This document shows positions 1 through 9,320 of a DNA stretch of 64,000 nt, one piece after another. The notes under the pieces were generated by a model. It saw only the letters and a program-made list of their open reading frames with translations, was not told the DNA's origin and searched no databases. The stretch is from Raphanus sativus (Eukaryota > Streptophyta > Magnoliopsida > Brassicales > Brassicaceae), in NCBI RefSeq assembly GCF_000801105.2, contig NW_026615338.1, positions 1 through 64,000 on the forward strand, read 5' to 3'. The position numbers and the translations under genes were made by a program. Every line of letters begins with the position of its first letter. The stretch's first letter is position 1.

Positions 1-454
1 AAAAAGAGTCATTAAGGAACAGGCTCCTGTTTGACTTGTGTAACGAAATAAGAAAACATAGTCTAAAAATAACATAAGGTACTTATGTGGTTCGAGAGTA
101 TCATGCTAGGTGATTTGATTAGCAAGACAAGGCCTCGTTAAAAACCTATCTTAGCAAAACCCAGTGGGAAAAACTAAGACAGGAAAAGAGCACACTTCTC
201 TTGCTAGCCTAGATGATACTCAGCTTGATGGTGAGATAGCTTGGATGGTGATAAGGGTGTCTTGAAGTATCAAGCTTCCTCCAAGACATTCATCTTGATT
301 CAGAGACTTCCTAAGTAAACCTCCAATAGCTTCTTTGAGCTTCTTAACTCTAGCACGAGTCATTGGTCCTTCTGAAACTTCTAAGGCATCCTCTTGAGCT
401 GGTTGATCTTTAGTCTCATCTTCTTCATCATCTATCTGGTCCATGATCACATCA
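1..454 (-). repeat. G1 3' LTR (partial, runs off left edge)
   Basis: On the minus strand the LTR begins TGATGTGATC just after the purine tract at 455-472. The last 235 bp of the pol reading frame lie inside it. The rest is U3-like AT-rich sequence with a conserved hairpin at 145-183. The start was placed by analogy with G2 and G3, whose LTRs begin TGATG directly after the same kind of purine tract. Confidence 0.65.
145..183 (-). other. Conserved covarying hairpin (G1 copy)
   Basis: Arms 145-154 and 174-183 pair over 10 positions, with one G-U in the minus-strand RNA. The loop carries the conserved TCCCACTGGG core. In the minus sense it is followed by GGTTTTTAACGAGG. It lies in the LTR, downstream of the pol stop. 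Confidence 0.7.
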
Positions 455-2117
455 TCCCCTCCCTCTTGAAAAGGATTTGTCCTCAAATCTGGTTCATCTG
501 CAATAAAAGGGATCAAGTCAGTAACATTGAAACTATTACTCACGTTGTACTTACCTTGGAGATCCAGCTTGTAAGCATTGTTGCTGATCTTCCTTATGAC
601 CTCAAAAGGTCCATCTATTCGCAGCATGAGCTTAGACTTCCTCTCATCAGGGAACCTTTCTTTCCTTAGGTGAACCCAAACTTGGTCACCTTCTTTAAAG
701 ACCATCTCACGTTTGCCTTTGTTTGCATGCTTGACATACTGCTTAGTCTTTTCTTCAATGTTACGCCTTGCTTGCTCATGGAGTTGTTGCACCATCTCTG
801 CCTTCTTCTTTCCATCAAGACTAACTCTTTCACACTCAGGTAAAGGTATTAGATCTAAAGGAGAGGTGGGATTGAACCCATAAACAATCTCGAATGGTGA
901 AAACTTAGAAGCAGAATGCACAGCATGATTATATGCAAACTCACAATGAGGTAAATAGTCTTCCCATGATTTCAAATTCTTTTTAATGAATGCACGCAAG
1001 AGTGTTCCTAGAGTTCTATTTACTACTTCAGTTTGTCCATCAGTTTGCGGATGACAAGTAGTAGAGAACAATAACTTAGTGCCTAACTTAGACCAAAGTG
1101 TCTTCCAAAAGTAACTAAGAAACTTAGTGTCTCTATCAGATACTATAGTTCTAGGCATGCCATGTAAACGCACAATCTCTTTAAAGAACAAATTAGAAAC
1201 ATGCAATGCATCATCAGTTTTGTGACAAGCAATGAAGTGAGCCATTTTGGAGAACCTATCAACAACTACAAAGATTGAATCCTTTCCGGTTCTAGTCCTA
1301 GGCAATCCAACAATAAAATCCATAGAGATGTCATTCCAAGGATGATAAGGAATGGGTAAAGGAGTATACAAACCGTGAGCTTGAATTTTGGACTTAGCTT
1401 GCTTACAAGTTGCGCATCTCTCACAGATTCTCTCCACATCTCTCTTCATGCGAGGCCAAAAGAAATGATCCTGCAAAACTTTAAGAGTCTTGGCAATACA
1501 AAAATGCCCCATAAGACTTCCTCCATGTGATTCCCTAACAAATAAGTCTCTCAAAGAGCAATTAGGAATACACAAACGATTATCATAGAAGAGAAACCCA
1601 TCTTGTCTAAAGTAATGACCAGAAGCAAACTTTTCACAAGATTTATATGCATCTTTAAAATCAGGATCGGTTTCATACATTCCTTTAAGTTGTTCAAATC
1701 CTAACAACTTAGCATCAAGAGTGTTCAAGAGGACATACCTTCGAGATAGTGCATCAGCCACTATATTGTCCTTACCTTGTTTGTATTTGATCACATATGG
1801 AAAGGTTTCTATGAACTCAACCCATCTGGCATGTCTCTTGCTGAGCTTGTTTTGCCCCTTTAAGTACTTAAGAGACTCATGATCCGTGTGTATCACAAAC
1901 TCCTTAGGCCAGAGGTAGTGTTGCCAAGTTTGCAAAGCTCTCACAAGCGCATAGAGTTCCTTGTCATATGTTGCATAGTTGAGTGTAGCTCCTCCAAGCT
2001 TCTCACTGAAGTAAGCTATTGGTCTCTTATCCTGCATTAAGACAGCACCAATACCTATACCGGAAGCATCACATTCAATCTCAAACATTTTATTAAAGTC
2101 AGGAAGAGTAAGGAGAG
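220..2117 (-). pseudogene. G1 pol C-terminal segment (RNase H, integrase, tail)
   Basis: The segment begins where A interrupts the frame and reads leftwards. It holds RNase H (FEIECDASG, then THDHESLK-like and DALSRR), the IN zinc-binding HHCC region (HGGSLMGHF to ERCATCKQ), and the IN catalytic residues in DISMDF, SDRDTKF and the Glu of HPQTDGQTE. It ends in a C-terminal domain ([18 protein letters not shown]). The tail [15 protein letters not shown] lies past the purine tract, in the LTR. This piece has no internal stop. It is one third of a broken gene: the first residues of the open frame upstream of 2117 belong to the LTR of A, not to G1. Confidence 0.85.
455..472 (-). other. G1 polypurine tract
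   Basis: On the minus strand this reads TTTTCAAGAGGGAGGGGA just before the LTR start TGATG. It is in frame and codes for part of NPFQEGGDD. It would prime plus-strand synthesis. Confidence 0.6.
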
Positions 2118-2630
2118 TGTTGAGATGAAGCATAGTGACATAAGAGTAATCAGAGGAGAAGAAGAGATTCAAATGATACAAGGAAATGGTGTTACCTTGA
2201 AACACAAGTATGGCCGTACAACTTGGGAGACAAGGCAACACTACAACTTGTAAACAAGCCTTGAACAGCAAGGAGATCCTTCCTAAGTCGCCTCTGATGT
2301 GTTTGAAAGAAGAGAGAGACGTTGGAGTGTGAAGACAAGAAGGAGGATGTCGGCAAGAGTTTAATATTGTATTACTCTTGCCTTGGAGCCGTTCATGAGA
2401 GGTCGCTATCCAAGACCAGGCGACCAGACCACTTGCTCATTTGTTTATGCTTTTCTCCTTTGTTCTCTTATGCTGCTTATGTCGATATAACTACATTGTA
2501 TGTGAACCATTTCAAGTTAAGTGAATGAAACATGAAACCACTTCACTAAACTCTCTCTCGGATTCTCTCAATCTCACTCTCTTAGTTACTAATTCTCATC
2601 ACTCTTCACACTTAATCTTTAATTCTCACA
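2118..2630 (+). repeat. A 5' LTR
   Basis: It starts TGTTGAGATG and ends TTCTCACA, directly before a primer-binding site. It is 513 bp against 515 bp for the partner at 47916-48430. The difference is one CT unit near 2549. Confidence 0.95.
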
Positions 2631-2642
2631 TGGTATCAGAGC
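2631..2642 (+). other. A primer-binding site (tRNA-iMet type)
   Basis: TGGTATCAGAGC directly follows the LTR and matches the 3' end of initiator tRNA-Met, the usual plant Ty1 primer. Confidence 0.9.
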
Positions 2643-2646
2643 TCTC

Positions 2647-3214
2647 TGTTAAAATGAGGTGATAATATTGAGGAGAAGCTAAGGGTGAGATCACAAGAGT
2701 AAAAGAAGAGGTTGAGGAAGTTGGTGTAATAGTAAATAGTGAAATACACTCTTCACTATTTACTATTTACTATCCAGAAGTTACTATGCAAGGTGTGAGA
2801 GTTACTTGTGAAGCAAGGAAGTGGAAATGTATGAAGCAAGGAAGAGGGAAGAGAGGAGGCGCGGATGGTTTGAAATGGACACTGTAGGTGACCGTTGAAG
2901 AGGATAAGAAACCTTATCTATTGCTACAGCAACCAGACCAGGCTGGCAAGTCAAGACACACTCCTCCTTTTGACCAGCACATGTGGTTAACCTCAGCCAT
3001 TCATTTCCCTTTGTTCACATGCGTGCATAGTGCTTTTACAACCCTAGCTGCGCAACTCTCTCTCTATATATACTCTTGTAATCACAACTTTGAGACTAAT
3101 GAGAAATGTGCCTCCCAAATAGTAATTTCTGGTTTCTTCATTCTTAATCTCTTAGATCTTTGATTCACAAACTCTCTCAATCTCTTAAAACTCTTTCTAA
3201 TCTCTAAAATATCA
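2647..3214 (+). repeat. B 5' LTR
   Basis: 568 bp, TGTTAAAATG to AAATATCA. It has a TATA-like element at 3065-3072 and is the same length as the 3' copy, with no difference seen by eye. Confidence 0.95.
3065..3072 (+). promoter_or_regulatory. TATA box of B LTR (5' copy)
   Basis: TATATATA follows a CTCTCT run about 140 bp before the LTR end, a normal place for an LTR TATA box. The 3' LTR has it at 25415-25422. Confidence 0.55.
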
Positions 3215-3226
3215 TGGTATCAGAGC
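3215..3226 (+). other. B primer-binding site
   Basis: TGGTATCAGAGC directly after the LTR; iMet type. Confidence 0.9.
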
Positions 3227-3572
3227 CAGGTTCATTAAAAGAAAGAGTATTTCGTGATCTTTGAAGAATGTTCTTGAGTGTTCTTGAGTGTTCTTGAGTT
3301 TTTTGGTGAGCTAGATCTTTGAAAATTTGAGTTTGAGTCTGTTGGTGTTTCTTTTGGAGGACAAGCTACAAGGAGGTTCCTTTAGGTGTTTGACAAGCTC
3401 AGAAGGAGAGTCTAGCTTGCTGAGAAGCTTGGCGAGTTGTTTGGAGAGTCTTGGAGGAAGATCTAAGCTATAGCTTAGTACTTTGGATGTTGTTTGTGGA
3501 TTGCTGAGGCTTGTGTGTTGATCTCTGTGTTTGCGGTTGGTTATTGATGAATAACAACCAGTGTAACAGGGA
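3227..3572 (+). other. B leader, non-coding
   Basis: There is no open frame of note. It contains three tandem copies of TGTTCTTGAG near 3269-3298. Unlike its relatives it lacks the AGAGC/GCTCT hairpin and the TTCCGCA box found after the primer site in A, C, D, E, F and I. Confidence 0.6.
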
Positions 3573-4108
3573 AATGGAGTGGAGTTGGTCAAGCTGGTTG
3601 AAGACAGCCTTGGAGAGCTGTGGGATTTGGGAGAAATGATGTAAAGGTGGGATCTTTGAAGGAGGTCACTACTGATGGTGTAAAGGTGGGATCTTTGAAG
3701 GAGGTCACTACTGATGAGAGTAATGATGTAAAGGTGGAGTCTTTGAAGGAGATGGCTACTGATGGGAGTACACTGCTCAAGGGGATTGAAGAAGTTCATG
3801 AGAACAAGATCAGTCTTAGGAGAGTGCGTGAGGTCAAGGAGGGGATCCTTGGAGTTAGAGATCATCTAATGGAGCTGCAACACTTGTGGGATGAACTACA
3901 AGGGTTGAGAACTCGTGTGGGTGCTACACCAAAGCAAGAGGTGATAGCAAGGCTCTTGGTGAGCATGGAGTTATCTTATGGATGGCTATTTGAGATGGTT
4001 CTCAATGGAGAACAACTCGCAGATGTGGAAGGAATGTGTGTGCTGGTGGAGAGAGCACACAAGATGATGAGAGATTGGTTAACCATGAGTAGGAGTGAGG
4101 GCTCATAG
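3573..4108 (+). pseudogene. B degenerate Gag remnant
   Basis: The ATG at 3573 opens a short frame whose WLKTALESCGIW stretch resembles the Gag N-terminus of the family (LVKTALGGRGLW). It stops after about 21 codons. A second frame, open from about 3620, has three copies of a 13-residue unit (VKVGSLKEVTTDG), then a stretch that aligns loosely with the Gag core (LWDELQGLR for LWAELEMLR). It ends at TAG 4106-4108, in frame with the following protease. A 33-bp duplication (4081-4103 and 4114-4135) brackets that stop. No CCHC knuckle is visible. Non-functional as a normal Gag. Confidence 0.7.
3635..3765 (+). repeat. Tandem repeat (39-bp unit, three copies) in B gag
   Basis: The unit GTAAAGGTGGGATCTTTGAA-and-on is present three times. 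The copies are 39, 48 (9 extra bases) and 39 bp and keep the reading frame. They encode repeats of VKVGSLKEVTTDG. Confidence 0.8.
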
Positions 4109-6204
4109 AGGCTAACCAGGAGTAGGAGTGAGAGCTTCCGGAAGAAGAGGAAAGGGAGAATGCTTGCTAAGGGGTTTAGCAACATGATAAGGTGTAGGAA
4201 GAGAGTTGTGGGAGTATGCAACTACTCTGCCTATATGGGAGAAGGAAGCATGGTTCCAAAGAAGCCAGAAGTAGATGAGCATGTAACCAAGGAGGAATGG
4301 AGTGAGTTTGTTAAGCATATGTATGCTTTGGTTACGACCCGGAGGGATAGCTCTCCTACCAAAGCATACACATCAAACAAACCCATTATCATTGATTCTG
4401 GTGCAAGTCATCACATGATCAGTGATAGACATCTACTAAAGGATATAAAAACATCCAGTGGAGGAGTAAAGATAGCAAATGGGGACATGATCCCCATAGA
4501 AGGAGTGGGGAAGCTCAAACTGTTTGACAAGGAGACTAATGCATTCTACATGCCTCGGTTTGAATCAAACTTGCTATCAGTGAAGAGAGCAACGGTTGAT
4601 CTAGGTTGTCAAGTAGTATTCAGGCCAGAAGAAGTGGAGTTTCAAGACTTAAAGACTGGAAGAGTCATTGGTAGAGGTGATAGCAAGAATCAGCTATACC
4701 ATCTACTTGTGACCAAGGAGTTTCCTAATCCTATGTGTTTGAGCAGTGCTGCTGAGAAAGTGGACAACATGATTTGGCATGCAAGGCTAGGACATCCACA
4801 CGCTCGTGCTATTGGATTGGTAATGCCTAAAATGTCATTCAACCACTTGGAGTGTGAAGCATGCATTCTAGGGAAGCATTGTAGGACAGTGTTCCCAACT
4901 TCAGAGACAACCTATGAGCATTGCTTTGATCTAGTTCACTCGGATGTGTGGACTGCTCCATGCATGTCTAGAGATAGCCAGAAGTACTTTGTGACTTTCA
5001 TTGATGAGAAGTCAAAGTATACTTGGCTGACATTGCTTCCATCTAAGGACAGGGTGTTGGAGGCGTTTATGAACTTCCAGGCATATGTATCCAATCAATA
5101 CAATGCCTCGGTGAAGATATTGAGGTCAGATAATGGAGGTGAATACATCAGCAATGCATTCAAGAGCCATCTAGCCAAGCATGGGATTGTGCACCAGACT
5201 AGTTGTCCTTATACACCACAGCAGAATGGTGTAGCTGAGAGGAAGAATAGGCACTTAATGGAGGTTGCAAGGTCAATGATGTTTCATGCAAATGTCCCAA
5301 AGAAATTTTGGGGAGATGCTGTGCAAACTGCTTGCTATCTTATCAACCGGGTCCCAACAAGGATTCTGAAGGATGTGTCTCCATTTGAGGTGTTGAATAA
5401 GAAGAAGCCTTTCATTGATCATCTAAGGGTATTTGGATGTGTGTGCTATGTGATGACTCCAGGAGAACTGAGGAACAAGTTGGAAGCCAAGAGTACAAAG
5501 GCTATGTTCATTGGATACTCCAACACACAAAAGGGTTATAAGTGTTATGATCCTGATGAAAAGAGAGTGATGGTGTCTAGAGAAGTGAAGTTTGTTGAAA
5601 CAAAAGGGTATTATGAAGAAAAGGAGTGGGAGAATTTGAAGGATTTGTCTCAAGCTCCATCTGATAGGGCAACAACACTGAGAGTGATGTTGGAAAGGTT
5701 AGGGATAGGAGTATCCCTGGATCCGAGTTCTGGAAGAAGAGAGTCTTCCAACCAGCATGGTGAAGCTGTGAGAACAACTCCTCTTGATCATGAGAGGGGG
5801 AATGGAACTGAATCTCAAAATCAAGGAGATTCAAGTCAACAACATGATCAAGAGGCGACTGCTGGAGTAGAGAGTGGTGCTCAATCTAGTGAAGATGAGC
5901 AAAGAGAAGATACTTTTACTGGTTCAGATACTCAATCTAGTGAAGATTGGGGAGAAGATTCTGGTGGATCAAATGAGAGTGGTGAACAAGAGCCACAAGA
6001 AGAGGAACAAGTGCAAGAGTTAAGGAGAAGCACTAGGGTGAAGAGAGATTCCTCCAACTGGGTAAACACAAGGGTGTACTACAATGCCCAGGCTGTGGAG
6101 CATCCATCTCAAGCCGTGTGTTCCTTTGCAGAGTTCCCGGATGAACATGTAGCTTTCACAGTAAGCTTGGATGAGTGTTACATCCCAAGAACTTATGAGG
6201 AAGC
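4109..6204 (+). pseudogene. B protease-integrase segment (first half of pol)
   Basis: Open without stops from just after the TAG. It has the PR motif IDSGASHHM (near 4390), IN zinc-binding HARLGHPH to CEACILGKHC, and IN catalytic residues in HSDVWTA, RSDNGGEY and the Glu of GVAERKN with D,D35E spacing. A Ser/Glu-rich variable linker follows, ending at YEEAV, where E interrupts the frame. Removing E (TSD gaagc) restores it to the segment at 23317. It is intact apart from E and the missing Gag. Coding past 6204 in the same frame is LTR sequence of E. Confidence 0.85.
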
Positions 6205-6803
6205 TGTTGACATGAAGCTAATAAGAGGTGTAATCATAGAAGAATAGAGAAGAAGAAGAAACTCAGGAAGCCCTTCCTAACTAGGAAGCCTTTCCAGATT
6301 AAGAAGAAGTCCTTCCTGAACAGGAAGCCCTTCCTAAATGGGAAGCCTGTCCAGATTAAGAAGAAGTCCTTCCTGAACAGGAAGCCTTTCCTAAGACAAG
6401 AAGAAGCGTGTATGATCATGGAAATAAGGAAGATATGAAGTAAGCACATGGGGAAATTGAAGTGGAGAAAACCGTTGATGTGAAGACAAGGGAGAGAGAC
6501 AAGTTGAACATTTAAAACAATATAAGTCACATGCACTCCTAGCCGTTTGGAGCAGTCACTTTCTCGGATCAGACCATGGAGAAGACCACCTTTGTTTACT
6601 ATAATTCTTCTTGTCTTGTTTGTCCTGATTTCTCTATTTAACTATGTTGTATGCTTACCATTTTAATTAAGGAAAACGATTTCCTCACTTCTTTATACTT
6701 TGCGCATCTCTCTCTCTCTCTCTCTCTCGGATTCTGCTCATCTTTCTCTCTTTGATTCTTCAGTTCTAACCAATATTACTCTCTTAATTCATACAAATTA
6801 TCA
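6205..6803 (+). repeat. E 5' LTR
   Basis: TGTTGACATG to AAATTATCA. U3 carries a 57-bp tandem repeat, and a CT microsatellite lies near 6707-6728. The partner is at 22719-23316. Confidence 0.95.
6264..6395 (+). repeat. 57-bp tandem repeat in E U3
   Basis: Units at 6264-6320 and 6321-6377 are followed by a partial third. Each holds CAGGAAGCCCTTCCT-type inverted repeats, and the unit junction makes CTTCCTGAACAGGAAG. The same array is in the 3' LTR (about 22778-22909). Confidence 0.8.
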
Positions 6804-6815
6804 TGGTATCAGAGC
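6804..6815 (+). other. E primer-binding site
   Basis: TGGTATCAGAGC directly after the LTR; iMet type. Confidence 0.9.
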
Positions 6816-6850
6816 ATCAAAGCTCTTGAAAACTATTCTCACTTCCGCAA
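6811..6850 (+). other. E leader module: AGAGC/GCTCT hairpin plus TTCCGCAA box
   Basis: AGAGC (6811-6815) pairs with GCTCT (6822-6826) across a 6-nt loop, and TTCCGCAA follows at 6843-6850. The arrangement recurs in A, C, D, F and I. It overlaps the 3' end of the primer site. Confidence 0.6.
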
Positions 6851-6921
6851 TACTCTGTTCTTTAATTTCTATTCTCTGTTTCCAAACATTCTCTCTCCTG
6901 TTCTTGGCGGTTTGAAGAAAA

Positions 6922-8741
6922 ATGGAAGACAACAACAACAACAACAACAAGCATCTCAACATACCTGTGACCTTAAAAGGGATTAATTATCTCTTTTGGG
7001 CCAGGATGGTGAAGAGAGCTCTTGGTGGAAGAGGTTTATGGAAGTATGCTATAACAGAAGCAGCTCCAAAAAAAACCATCCAAGGCAAAGATGGGAAAGA
7101 AGAGGAGGTGGTAGCTGATGAAGAAAAATGGAGTCAAGAAGACCTCATGGTTCTCACAGCCCTTCTCAGCTCCCTTGAGCCAGCAATCATGGAGTCCTAC
7201 TCATACTGTGAGACTACCAAGCAGCTGTGGGACACTCTTTATAAGGTTTATGGAAACATCTCCAACCTTACTAGAGTGTTTGAAGTGAAAAGAGCCATCA
7301 ATGCTCTCAACCAAGGAGATGTGGAGTTTCAGCCTCACTTTGGCAAGTTCAGATCCCTTTGGGCAGAGATGGAGCTGCTTAGACCACACACAACTGATCC
7401 TACCACTCTCCTAACCAGGCGTGAAGAGGACAAAGTGTTTGGACTGCTGCTCACTCTCAACTCTTCATATGGGAGCCTGATTAAGCACATCTTGAGATCT
7501 GACAAGCTACCTGACCTGGATGAAGTGTGTGCTCAAATCCAGAAGGAAGAGGGCTCAGTTGGTCTATTTGGAAACAAAGGAGACCTCAACATGGCTCACC
7601 AAGCTGAAGAAGCTGTCGCAAATAAGGCTTACAAGCAAGAAGAGAGGAAAGTCTTGATCTGTGACCACTGCAAGAAGAAGGGTCATATCAAGGACAAGTG
7701 CTGGATCCTTCACCCACATTTGAAGCCAAACAAGTTCAAAGAGACTCGCCCTCAGTTCCAGGATGCTAGAGCAAACTTCTCAGCTGATGGGACTGAACCA
7801 ACCACACCACACTCCATGGGAACAAGCAGCAATGGCGTGGGAAGTGCTATGACCTCCACATCAGTGTATGCAACACCAAGGGCCAACCTGGATGAAACCA
7901 TCAAGAAGTCTGACTTAGATGCTTTCATCAAAGCCTTAAAAGAATCTGGTATATCTAAAACCCTTGGTACTTCTCTTAGTGCTTGTCACACTGTTGGTAG
8001 TTCTATGAATGTTTTTAAATCAGCTAAACCATTAATTATAGACTCTGGTGCTTCCCACCATATGATTAGTGATTTAAGCTTGATTAAAAACATTGAACCA
8101 GCCTTAGGAAATGTGATGATAGCCAATGGAGATAAAATTCCAATAAAAGGTGTAGGTGATCTCAAACTGTTTGACAAAGTGTCTAAAGCTTTTTATATGC
8201 CCACATTTGCTTCAAACTTGCTATCTGTTAAGAGAGTGACTAATGATTTAAATTGTCAAGTTACTTTCAGGCCTAACAGTGTTTCTTTTCAGGATATTGA
8301 TTCTAGTAAGTTGCTTGGCAAAGGTGTTACCAAGGGAGACTTGTACTTGCTTGAGGACACAAGACCAGCTTCTGATTTATCTTGTTATTTCAATTCTGTT
8401 TCTGAATTCCCTAAAGATGTAATATGGCATGCTAGATTAGGACATCCTCACTCTACTGCCTTGAACATCCTGTTGCCTAGCATTTCTTTTAAAAGTGATT
8501 GTGAGGCTTGTATCTTAGGAAAACATTGTAGAAATGTGTTTCCTAAATCAATGACCATCTATGATAATTGCTTTGATTTAATCCATTCTGATGTGTGGAC
8601 TGCCCCATGTGCATCTAGAGAGCAACATAAATACTTTGTGACATTTATAGATGAAAAGTCTAAGTACACTTGGATAACTTTGTTGCAATCAAAAGATAGG
8701 GTGCTAGAAGCTTTTAAAAACTTTCAGAACTATGTCACTAA
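6922..8741 (+). pseudogene. E Gag-protease-integrase segment
   Basis: The start is the ATG at 6922, which gives MEDNNNNNNKHLNIPVTLKG, the family Gag start. The Gag core covers about residues 10-220, the CCHC knuckle CDHCKKKGHIKDKC lies near 246, PR DSGASHHM near 373, the IN zinc-binding residues near 500-535 and the first IN Asp (HSDVWTA) near 555. The frame is broken inside the IN core by F. Seven more in-frame codons before a stop (to 8775) belong to the F LTR. No defect is seen other than the insertions. Confidence 0.9.
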
Positions 8742-9181
8742 TGTGAGAATTGATAGAAATATGAGAAACAAATAGAGAAATGTTGTTGGAGAATGAAAAA
8801 CAGTGAAGAACAATGGAGAGAGAGAGAGTGACGAAAGTAAAGAGAGACAAAGAGAGAAATAAGTTTCTTGATTGATTCTGTGTGATACAAGTTGCATAAA
8901 TAGATACAAGAGAAGATAATGAGACAATTGCAATAGATTAAACAATTGGAGACAGAGATCAGGTATGTCACTCTCGCCTGAACACTGAAAGTGACCTCTC
9001 CTCTTCCTCTTTCCTCCTTAGCTCAACATGTGACTCCTTGTTGTCTCAAGCTCCAACAGCTCCATCCACTTGCTTACTGGCGAGATATTTGAATCCTCCA
9101 CACACTTTTACTTGTCTTCCAAGACACTCTTGTGCAGATGGACTTAAACTCTCTCTTGATCTTTATTGCTTCATCTCAACA
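8742..9181 (-). repeat. F 3' LTR
   Basis: 440 bp, starting TGTGAGAATT and ending TCTCAACA on the plus strand. It is the downstream LTR of a minus-strand element. Confidence 0.95.
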
Positions 9182-9196
9182 CTCCCCCTCAAGCTT
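9182..9196 (-). other. F polypurine tract
   Basis: Minus strand AAGCTTGAGGGGGAG abuts the LTR. It is the same 15-mer as in A, B, C, D and E. Confidence 0.85.
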
Positions 9197-9250
9197 GACC
9201 ATGTGGAACAAGTCAAGCTTGGAAGACCATGAAGCATTCCCTCATTAAAA

Positions 9251-9291
9251 CCTTGATATGCAAAACCCAGTGGGACAAAAACATATCAAGG
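9251..9291 (-). other. Conserved covarying hairpin (F copy)
   Basis: Arms 9251-9260 and 9282-9291 are a perfect 10-bp inverted repeat (CCTTGATATG / CATATCAAGG) around a 21-nt loop with the TCCCACTGGG core. It lies between the pol stop and the polypurine tract. Confidence 0.8.
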
Positions 9292-9320
9292 AAAGAGTAG
9301 AACACTTCATGGAAAGGGGA

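Noticed and set aside
2322..2528. Small frames inside the LTRs of A and B (for example 2322-2528 and 2888-3163)
   Set aside because: They repeat exactly in the partner LTRs, carry no domains and lie across promoter regions.
4106..4108. Programmed readthrough of the TAG between Gag and protease in B
   Set aside because: The next bases (AGG CTA) do not match the known CAR YYA readthrough context, relatives have no stop there, and the Gag before it is eroded.
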